DNA of 5,158 bases, from NCBI GenBank assembly GCA_011051635.1, contig DRKV01000102.1, positions 1-5,158 of the forward strand, in the 5' to 3' direction. The DNA comes from Chloroflexota bacterium (lineage in GTDB: Bacteria; Chloroflexota; Anaerolineae; Anaerolineales; DRKV01). A model generated the notes under the pieces. It ran no database searches and had not been told where the DNA came from. It saw nothing but the letters and a program-made list of their open reading frames with translations. The position numbers and the translations under genes are program-made. The stretch's first letter is position 1. Each line of letters starts with the position of its first letter. Below are positions 1-4,744 of this stretch, piece by piece.

Positions 1-231
1 ACCGTACTCCATCCCGTTGTTTTCGGGGCCGACTTCGGGGATGACCATCGTCTTGTAGGTGAAGGCGGGCATCATCACCCGCGGGCAAGCCGTCAACAGC
101 GCTCCCAGCAAAGTCTCTGCGCCGCCGTGTACCTCTCCAAAGGCGGAAAGCGAGGCGTGGGCAATCACCGGCGCGTCGGGCGGGATGTTCAACTGGCGGA
201 TGGATTTGAGCAACTGGCGAAAAGTCAACAT
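1..231 (-). CDS. AAC(3)-family N-acetyltransferase, N-terminal part (cut by window edge)
   Basis: The 77 codons visible resemble the start of the aminoglycoside 3-N-acetyltransferase (AAC(3)/YokD, Antibiotic_NAT) fold, which transfers acetyl from acetyl-CoA to an amine. The family-typical stretch is at residues 23-46 (VIAHASLSAFGEVHGGAETL, then LGALL), corresponding to the 'vHsSLsalG-vvGGaetvi-aLl' region. It is followed by a VMMPAFTYK strand at 52-60. The gene continues past base 1, so the C-terminal catalytic part cannot be inspected. The ATG at 231 is preceded by AAGGGA (241-246), 9 bases upstream, inside the end of the hydratase gene. The gap to that gene's stop is only 3 bases, so the two are probably co-transcribed and translationally coupled. 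Many members of this family are chromosomal enzymes with unknown substrates, so drug resistance should not be assumed from this fragment. Confidence 0.8.
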   Translation of the reverse strand, partial: MLTFRQLLKSIRQLNIPPDAPVIAHASLSAFGEVHGGAETLLGALLTACPRVMMPAFTYKTMVIPEVGPENNGMEYG

Positions 232-234
232 CGG

Positions 235-1011
235 TTACTGTCCCTTCCACACGGGGGCGCGTTTTTCAAGGAAGGCCTGCATACCTTCCTTCTGGTCTTC
301 GGAAGCAAAGCAGAAATAGAAGGCGCGGCGTTCATCGGCCAGGCCGTCGGAGAGAGATGTCTCGAAGGCGTGGTTGACGGCCTCTTTGCCGAAGCGCACC
401 GCCAGGGGGGCGCGGGCCGCGATTTGCTGCGCCAGTTCGAGGGCCTCTTCCAGGTAACGCTCCACCGGCACAACCCGATTGACCAGCCCAAACTGGAGGG
501 CCTCCTGCGCCGTCAGGCGGCGGTCGTTGAGCACAATTTCCATCGCCAGGACTTTGCCCACGGCCCGCGTCAGACGCTGCGTGCCCCCCGCCCCGGGGAT
601 GACCCCCAGGTTGACCTCCGGCTGACCGAAACGGGCGCTCTCGGAGGCCACCACCATATCGCACGACATGGCTAATTCGTTGCCCCCGCCCAGACACCAT
701 CCCGACACCGCTGCGATGACCGGCTTTTTGATGCTGCGGATGCGGTCGAAGGTATCGATGTAGCCGTTGGTCAGCATCTCCACCGCCGAAGCCTGAGACA
801 TTTCCTTGATGTCCGCGCCGGCGGCAAAAGCGCGTTCGTTCCCCGTCAGCACGATGGCCCCGATGGAGTCATCGGCATCGAAGGCCTCCAGCGCAGCCAT
901 GATTTCAGATACCATCACGCTGTTGAGGGCGTTCAGCGCCCTGGGGCGGTTGAGGCGAATCAGGCCGACGCGGCCCTGGATTTCTGTCAAGATGGTTTCG
1001 TAAGCGGGCAT
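235..1011 (-). CDS. enoyl-CoA hydratase/isomerase family protein (crotonase type)
   Basis: This complete 258-residue protein has the usual length of bacterial enoyl-CoA hydratases. These cytosolic enzymes add water to trans-2-enoyl-CoA in fatty-acid beta-oxidation or related acyl-CoA pathways. The crotonase core is intact. AAGADIKEM (63-71) supplies one oxyanion-hole backbone amide at about A66. CLGGGNELAMSCD (106-118) holds the second at about G109 and the first catalytic glutamate E112. FGQPEVNLGVIPGAGGTQRL (128-147) holds the second glutamate E132. The 20-residue spacing of the two glutamates matches E144/E164 of the mammalian mitochondrial enzyme, which argues for true hydratase activity rather than another crotonase-fold reaction. 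Acyl-chain preference cannot be read from sequence. The ATG start is supported by AGGAGG at 1018-1023, 6 bases away, and by an extended -10 element at 1061-1069. It leads a minus-strand operon with the acetyltransferase gene. Confidence 0.95.
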   Translation of the reverse strand: MPAYETILTEIQGRVGLIRLNRPRALNALNSVMVSEIMAALEAFDADDSIGAIVLTGNERAFAAGADIKEMSQASAVEMLTNGYIDTFDRIRSIKKPVIAAVSGWCLGGGNELAMSCDMVVASESARFGQPEVNLGVIPGAGGTQRLTRAVGKVLAMEIVLNDRRLTAQEALQFGLVNRVVPVERYLEEALELAQQIAARAPLAVRFGKEAVNHAFETSLSDGLADERRAFYFCFASEDQKEGMQAFLEKRAPVWKGQ

Positions 1012-1060
1012 GGGATTCCTCCTCTTTCATAGTGCCGATGCGGTTCCGCGAAGCGGGAAA

Positions 1061-1069
1061 ATTATACCA
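1061..1069 (-). promoter_or_regulatory. extended -10 promoter of the enoyl-CoA hydratase operon
   Basis: Read on the minus strand, this is TGG followed by a perfect TATAAT, an extended -10 hexamer. No good -35 is found at 16-18 bases upstream (GTCTCG, GGTCTC or AGGTCT in that region), as is common for extended -10 promoters. Transcription would start near 1054, giving a leader of about 43 bases before the ATG at 1011. The inverted repeat at 1085-1117 covers the place where the -35 would lie, so that repeat may affect this promoter. Confidence 0.55.
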
Positions 1070-1084
1070 TTCCACGCATTACCG

Positions 1085-1117
1085 AGACCTGACGGGTTTG
1101 CGAAACCCGTCAGGTCT
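1085..1117. repeat. perfect 15-bp inverted repeat with a 3-base loop
   Basis: Left arm AGACCTGACGGGTTT (1085-1099) and right arm AAACCCGTCAGGTCT (1103-1117) are exactly complementary around a GCG loop. It lies between two genes that diverge, so it does not end either of them. It could still stop antisense or stray transcripts, because a short TTT follows on the plus strand. A dispersed repetitive palindrome or a protein-binding site is equally possible. Only the structure itself is certain. Confidence 0.8.
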
Positions 1118-1131
1118 TTCGCCTCCCATTG

Positions 1132-1156
1132 GTGAAATCGTCTCACATCTGTGCAA
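1132..1156. promoter_or_regulatory. upstream operator-like element (copy 1)
   Basis: This 25-bp element consists of half-site GTGAAA (1132-1137), spacer TCG, inverted half-site TCTCAC (1141-1146, one mismatch), spacer ATCT, and a third, direct half-site GTGCAA (1151-1156, one mismatch). It matches copy 2 at 21 of 25 positions in the same register, exactly 74 bp upstream of it. It ends 7 bases before the -35 box of the plus-strand promoter. The fused LsrR-type protein encoded in the operon is the obvious candidate ligand, but this is inference. A LacI-family or other regulator encoded elsewhere would also fit a GTGAAA/TTTCAC palindrome. Confidence 0.6.
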
Positions 1157-1163
1157 ATTTCTC

Positions 1164-1192
1164 TTGACATCTGCGCTTCGTTCTGCTACCAT
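1164..1192 (+). promoter_or_regulatory. sigma70-type promoter of the lsr operon
   Basis: A perfect -35 TTGACA (1164-1169) is followed after 17 bases by TACCAT (1187-1192), which matches the -10 consensus at 4 of 6 positions and is preceded by an extended TGC. The start point would be near 1199, giving a leader of about 128 bases before lsrF. The promoter sits exactly between the two operator-like elements, so binding to them would block RNA polymerase entry or escape. Confidence 0.6.
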
Positions 1193-1194
1193 CA

Positions 1195-1203
1195 TGGTAT
1201 ATT
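1195..1203 (+). promoter_or_regulatory. alternative extended -10 for the lsr operon
   Basis: TGG followed by TATATT (1198-1203) is a better -10 hexamer than TACCAT and has the extended TGn. However, it lies 28 bases from TTGACA and has no recognisable -35 at normal spacing. If used, transcription would start around 1210, inside operator copy 2. It is offered as an alternative to the promoter at 1164-1192, not an addition known to be active. Confidence 0.25.
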
Positions 1204-1205
1204 TC

Positions 1206-1230
1206 GTGAAATCGTTTCACAAATGTGAAA
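1206..1230. promoter_or_regulatory. downstream operator-like element (copy 2)
   Basis: Two perfect palindromes overlap here. GTGAAA-TCG-TTTCAC (1206-1220) is 15 bp, and TTTCACA-AA-TGTGAAA (1215-1230) is 16 bp. They share the central TTTCAC half-site, giving three alternating half-sites. The arrangement and spacing are the same as in copy 1, 74 bp upstream. It begins a few bases after the predicted transcription start near 1199, a classic position for repression by blocking initiation or elongation. Confidence 0.7.
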
Positions 1231-1243
1231 TCGGGCGTCGCCG

Positions 1244-1293
1244 AGGCGGCTTGTTCTCGCACTTCTTGCGGGATGTCATCCACGGAGCCGCCT
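1244..1293 (+). promoter_or_regulatory. structured leader of the lsr operon (nested hairpins)
   Basis: In the predicted leader, AGGCGGCT (1244-1251) can pair exactly with AGCCGCCT (1286-1293). Two smaller hairpins fit inside: CGCA/TGCG around a 5-base loop (1258-1270) and GGAT/ATCC around GTC (1271-1281). Together they could form a three-way junction. A run of six T (1301-1306) follows 7 bases later, ahead of the Shine-Dalgarno. This resembles an attenuator layout, though the T-run is too far from the stem for a classical terminator. No known riboswitch class is recognised. Confidence 0.3.
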
Positions 1294-1313
1294 TTGCCAG
1301 TTTTTTGTTCTTC

Positions 1314-1320
1314 AGGAGGA
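1314..1320 (+). promoter_or_regulatory. Shine-Dalgarno sequence that decides the lsrF start
   Basis: AGGAGGA ends 6 bases before the ATG at 1327. The same frame is open upstream to an ATG at 1225, but that one lies inside operator copy 2, has no ribosome-binding site, and would add 34 residues unlike the family. The 1327 start is therefore preferred. Confidence 0.9.
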
Positions 1321-1326
1321 ATCACA

Positions 1327-2196
1327 ATGTTCGAATACATGAGTTGGGGCAAGCGCAACCGCATCCGGCAAATTGTGGCCGCGGACGACCGCTGCCTGAT
1401 GCTTGCGATTGACCACGGTTATTTCATGGGCCCCACCCACGGGATGGAAGTGCCCGCCGACGCCATCGCTCCCCTGCTGCCGCACATCGATTCGCTGATG
1501 CTCAGTCCGGGGATTCTCAATTTTTCGGTAGACCCCAAATTGCGGGGCATCGGCTGGGTGCTGCGGGCTTCCGGGGCCAATTCGGTGCTGGAACCGGACA
1601 TCGACAACGAAGGCATGATTTTGAGCGCCAAACAGGCGGTGCGCCTGAACGCCTCGGCCATTGCCGTTTCCATCTACGTGGGGGCGGAACACCAGCACCA
1701 GACGCTGCTCAACCTGGCGAAGGCCATCGAAGACGCCGCCGAATACGATTTGCCCGTCCTGGGGGTCACCGCGGTGGGCAAGAAACTCAAGGACAAAAAA
1801 GAAAAGCGCTATCTGGCGCTGGCTTCCCGGATTGCCGCCGAGTACGGGGCGGACATCGTGAAGACTTACTACTGCGAGGGCTTCGAAGAAGTGGTTACCA
1901 AATGCCCGGCTCCCATCGTGGTGGCCGGCGGCCCCCGGCTGGATACTTACAAAGACGTTCTCGAATTGACCTACCGCTCCATCCAGGAGGGCGCCATCGG
2001 GGTGGATATGGGGCGCAATGTGTGGCAGTCCGAGCATCCCGCCGCCATTTTGCAGGGCGTGCGCGCCATCATCCACGCCAACGCTACCGTCAAAGAAGCG
2101 CTGGAACTGGTGGAGAGTTTGGCAAACGAAAGCACGCGGCGCAAAGACCTGTTCGAAGTCACCCAGGAAGACATTGCCGTCAGTTCCATTCACTGA
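1327..2196 (+). CDS. lsrF: LsrF: 3-hydroxy-5-phosphonooxypentane-2,4-dione thiolase (AI-2 degradation)
   Basis: This 289-residue class I aldolase-fold (DeoC/LacD/FbaB) protein acts at the end of phospho-AI-2 breakdown. It transfers an acetyl group from the phosphorylated diketone to CoA. Features seen: LMLAIDHGYFMGPTHGME (24-41), matching the LsrF segment around 'DHGYFQGPT'; VLRASGANSVL (78-88); AVRLNASAIAVSIYVGAEHQHQ (104-125); DIVKTYYCEGFEEVV (176-190), where K179 corresponds to the Schiff-base lysine of the family (K203 in E. coli); VVAGGPRL (198-205); and a phosphate-binding IGVDMGRNVWQSEHP (224-238). Compared with E. coli LsrF as I remember it (291 residues), the N-terminus is some 30 residues shorter and there is a C-terminal tail of about 20 residues. 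It is first in the operon, unlike the lsrACDBFG order of enterics. The stop lies 61 bases before the fused regulator/ATPase gene. Other aldolases of this fold are possible, but motif match and neighbours make LsrF the best call. Confidence 0.92.
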   Translation: MFEYMSWGKRNRIRQIVAADDRCLMLAIDHGYFMGPTHGMEVPADAIAPLLPHIDSLMLSPGILNFSVDPKLRGIGWVLRASGANSVLEPDIDNEGMILSAKQAVRLNASAIAVSIYVGAEHQHQTLLNLAKAIEDAAEYDLPVLGVTAVGKKLKDKKEKRYLALASRIAAEYGADIVKTYYCEGFEEVVTKCPAPIVVAGGPRLDTYKDVLELTYRSIQEGAIGVDMGRNVWQSEHPAAILQGVRAIIHANATVKEALELVESLANESTRRKDLFEVTQEDIAVSSIH

Positions 2197-2209
2197 CCTC
2201 ACGAAGCAC

Positions 2210-2239
2210 GGGGCTGGGGCCGGATGAGGCCTCAGCCCC
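2210..2239 (+). other. 12-bp stem-loop between lsrF and the lsrR-lsrA fusion
   Basis: GGGGCTGGGGCC (2210-2221) pairs with GGCCTCAGCCCC (2228-2239) over all 12 positions, with one G-U wobble, around the hexaloop GGATGA. It starts 14 bases after the lsrF stop and ends just before the GGAGAA ribosome-binding site of the next gene. There is no T-run after it, so it is unlikely to be a full intrinsic terminator. A role in mRNA stability or processing, or in lowering downstream expression relative to lsrF, is plausible but unproven. Confidence 0.5.
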
Positions 2240-2257
2240 CGTTCGGAGAAAGTTCGT

Positions 2258-4744
2258 ATGCGCGATGAGAATGAGCGAATAGCCTACCTGGCCCGGATTG
2301 CCAGGCAGCACTACGAAGAAGGCATCTCCCAGGAAGACCTGGCCGCGGAACTGGGCCTGCCGGTGGAGGAGGTCGCCCGCCTGATTGCCGAGGCCGAAAG
2401 CAAGGGCGTGGTGAACGTCCAGGTGCGTTCTCCGTGGCGCACCAACCCGGCGCTGGAGGAAGAACTCATCAAGAAGTTCAACCTCAAGGACGCCCGCGTT
2501 CTGGTGCGCGGGAACCGCACCTACGAGGAGATGGTGGAGGGGCTGGGGTTGCTGGCCGCCCAATACTTCGCCGATATTCTCACCCCGCACGCCATCATCG
2601 GCATCTCGTGGGGGTCGGCGCTGCACCACATGATTCAGGCCTTGCCTTCCCGCCACCTGCCGGAAGCAGAGGTAGTGCAATTGATTGGGGCTACCGGAGC
2701 GGAGAACATCTCCACAGACGGCCCCATGCTGGCCCAGATGCTGGCTGAACGCATAGGGGCGCGGGCGCGCTACCTGCATTCGCCCCTCATCGTGGAGAGC
2801 GAAGCCGGGCGCAACGCTCTGTTACAGGAGCGCAGCATCCGGCAGACCCTCTTGCGCGCCGAGCAAGCCGACATCGCCCTGGTGGGCATCGGCACCACCA
2901 ATCCGGCGCTCTACAGCCTGCTGCGAGCGGGATACGTAACCCGCGAGGAACTGGATGCAATTCGGGCAGCCGGGGCGGTGGGCGATGTGTGCGCCCAGCA
3001 CTATTCGGCAGATGGAGAATGGCTCGACATCAGCATCAACCGCCGGGCGGTGGGGGTCAGTTTGCACACCCTGGGCAAGATTCCGACCGTCATCGGGGTG
3101 GCAGGCGGCGCAGAAAAGGCGGAGACTATCCTGGGGGCCTTGCGCGGTCAGCACGTCAACGTGCTCATCACGGATGACGAGGCCGTGGAACGGCTGCTGG
3201 CCCTGGATGCGGGAATCCCTGAAAGGGCTGCGCCCTCTTCCATAACGGAAGCCGCTCAAAGGCCGCTGGTCTCCCTCAAGGGAATCTGGAAGGTCTTCAA
3301 CGGGGTTCCGGTGCTTCATGGGGTGGATATCGAACTGATGCCCGGAGAGATTCACGCCTTGCTGGGCGGCAACGGCTCCGGGAAATCCACACTGATGAAG
3401 GTGCTCTCCGGGGTGTACACTGCCGACGCGGGGGCGATTGAACTCAACGGCGTGCCGGTGGAGATTTCGGGACCGGCGGAAGCCCACGATTTGGGGATTT
3501 ACTATGTCCCTCAAGAGCCGAAGATTTTCGCCCATCTCTCGGTGCAAGAGAACCTGCTTTTGGGGATGGACGAGACGAACAAGGCGGAGGCGGTTGCCAA
3601 AATCCGGCGTCTGGCGCAGGAAATCGGCTTCGACGGCGACATTCAGGCCGCGGCAGGCTCGCTCAACATCGCCAACCAGCAATTGCTCGAAATCATCCGC
3701 GGACTGCTGCGCGACGCGCAGGTGCTGATTTTGGACGAACCGACCTCCACCCTGACTTTCCGGGAGGTGGGAGCGCTGTTTGAGCGGATGCGGCATCTCG
3801 CCCAACAGGGCATCGGGATTTTCTTCATCTCTCACCGCCTGAACGAAATCCTGGAAATTTCAGACCGCATCAGCGTGCTGCGGGAGGGGCGCTTCGTGCT
3901 CCACGCCCGCACCTCCGAAGTGACGACGCGGGATTTGATTCGCGCCATGCTGCCCGAACAGGCCCTGGCGGAAGAGGCGCAGGAAGCCCCCCGCGAACGC
4001 GCTGCTATCCGCACGGGGAAAGATGTCCTGCGGGTGGAGAATCTCTCGGGGGAGGCTTTTCGCGATGTTTCGCTGGAAGTGCGCGCCGGAGAGGTGGTCG
4101 GGCTGGCCGGCCTGGTGGGTGCCGGACGAACAGAACTGGCCCGGGCCATTCTCGGCATCGAGCAGGAAACTGCTGGCCGGGTATGGATAAACGGCGTGGA
4201 AGCGACAAAACGCTCTCCGGCGCGCTGCCAGAAATTGGGGCTGGTTTACGTCCCCGAAGACCGCCACGCCCACGGCATTTTTGCCGACCTGGCTTACCCG
4301 TACACGACTACCGCCAGCATCCTGGAACGCCTGGGGCGCTGGTTCCTCTCCGCCCGCCAGGAAAAGCATATCGTGGAAGATTTCGTCCGCCGTCTGCAAA
4401 TCAAGACCCGGGAATACACCCAGGCCATCAGCACGCTTTCCGGAGGCAACCAGCAGAAGGTTGTGCTCTCCAAAGCCCTGGCCGGAGACCCGAAGGTGAT
4501 TATCCTGGACGAGCCGACCCGGGGCGTAGATGCTCAGGCGCGGCAGGATGTCTACCGCCTGATTGAGGCCCTCAAAGCCGAAGGGGTGGGGATTTTGATG
4601 ATTTCATCGGACATCGAGGAGGTCATTCAGGTTTCCGACCGGGTGCTGGTCATGTTCCACGGTTCCATCGTGGATGAACTCAACCGTTCCGAGTGTCAGA
4701 TTGAGCGCATTACGGCGGCTTCTTTTGGAGTGAAAAGCACATGA
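2258..4744 (+). CDS. lsrR-lsrA: fused LsrR-type repressor and LsrA-type ABC transporter ATPase
   Basis: This is one open frame of 828 codons. Residues 1-317 form a complete SorC/LsrR regulator: helix-turn-helix at about 23-46 (ISQEDLAAELGLPVEEVARL), then the sugar-phosphate domain with ADIALVGIG (204-212), GAVGD (239-243), VGVSLHTLGKIPTVIGVAGG (265-284), K287 and VLITDDEAVERLL (302-314), where E. coli LsrR ends. Residues 318-336 are a linker rich in Ala, Pro and Ser. Residues 337-828 form a complete tandem ATPase like LsrA. NBD1 has Walker A GGNGSGKST (370-378), Q-loop Q419 in YYVPQEP, a degenerate signature (GSLNIANQQ, 467-475), Walker B ILDEPT with E494, and H526. NBD2 has an atypical Walker A with R624 for Lys, signature LSGGNQQK (727-734), Walker B ILDEPTRGVD with E752, and SSD (783-785) in place of the switch His. 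Such NBD asymmetry is usual in this sugar-ABC group. GGAGAA lies 7 bases before the ATG. No ATG, GTG or TTG occurs in frame between codons 310 and 352, so separate translation of the ATPase is unlikely. The stop overlaps lsrC (ATGA). Confidence 0.93.
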   Translation: MRDENERIAYLARIARQHYEEGISQEDLAAELGLPVEEVARLIAEAESKGVVNVQVRSPWRTNPALEEELIKKFNLKDARVLVRGNRTYEEMVEGLGLLAAQYFADILTPHAIIGISWGSALHHMIQALPSRHLPEAEVVQLIGATGAENISTDGPMLAQMLAERIGARARYLHSPLIVESEAGRNALLQERSIRQTLLRAEQADIALVGIGTTNPALYSLLRAGYVTREELDAIRAAGAVGDVCAQHYSADGEWLDISINRRAVGVSLHTLGKIPTVIGVAGGAEKAETILGALRGQHVNVLITDDEAVERLLALDAGIPERAAPSSITEAAQRPLVSLKGIWKVFNGVPVLHGVDIELMPGEIHALLGGNGSGKSTLMKVLSGVYTADAGAIELNGVPVEISGPAEAHDLGIYYVPQEPKIFAHLSVQENLLLGMDETNKAEAVAKIRRLAQEIGFDGDIQAAAGSLNIANQQLLEIIRGLLRDAQVLILDEPTSTLTFREVGALFERMRHLAQQGIGIFFISHRLNEILEISDRISVLREGRFVLHARTSEVTTRDLIRAMLPEQALAEEAQEAPRERAAIRTGKDVLRVENLSGEAFRDVSLEVRAGEVVGLAGLVGAGRTELARAILGIEQETAGRVWINGVEATKRSPARCQKLGLVYVPEDRHAHGIFADLAYPYTTTASILERLGRWFLSARQEKHIVEDFVRRLQIKTREYTQAISTLSGGNQQKVVLSKALAGDPKVIILDEPTRGVDAQARQDVYRLIEALKAEGVGILMISSDIEEVIQVSDRVLVMFHGSIVDELNRSECQIERITAASFGVKST

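Noticed and set aside
127..675. 182-codon plus-strand frame across the hydratase and acetyltransferase genes
   Set aside because: It overlaps two well-supported minus-strand genes, has no start signal, and its composition is that of a shadow frame.
1206..1230. TGTGA/TCACA parts suggesting a CRP (cAMP receptor) site
   Set aside because: The TCACA and TGTGA parts are inverted relative to the CRP consensus (TGTGA-N6-TCACA) and too close together. The repeated GTGAAA half-site explains the sequence better.
1225..1326. Upstream in-frame ATG that would extend lsrF by 34 residues
   Set aside because: It lies inside operator copy 2 and has no Shine-Dalgarno. AGGAGGA at 1314-1320 serves the ATG at 1327.
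1032..1412. 126-codon plus-strand frame through the intergenic region into lsrF
   Set aside because: It spans the promoter, both operators and the lsrF start in another frame, with no ribosome-binding site or homology I can recognise.
1312..2202. 296-codon open frame on the minus strand opposite lsrF
   Set aside because: It mirrors the codon pattern of lsrF in GC-rich DNA, has no recognisable domain and lacks a ribosome-binding site. lsrF is clearly the real gene.
3209..3265. Junction of the fusion as a simple sequencing error
   Set aside because: Not fully excluded, but the frame, codon use and protein composition stay smooth through the linker, and neither domain is truncated. It is kept as a test under the main finding.
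2822..3835. 337-codon open frame on the minus strand opposite the fusion gene
   Set aside because: Its product is rich in Arg, His, Gln and Pro with no family motifs, as expected for an antisense shadow of a GC-rich gene.
4112..4132. Walker A lysine replaced by arginine (R624) in the second ATPase domain, and a degenerate signature in the first
   Set aside because: Both are normal in the sugar/LsrA-type tandem ATPases, where only one composite site is fully canonical. They do not indicate decay.
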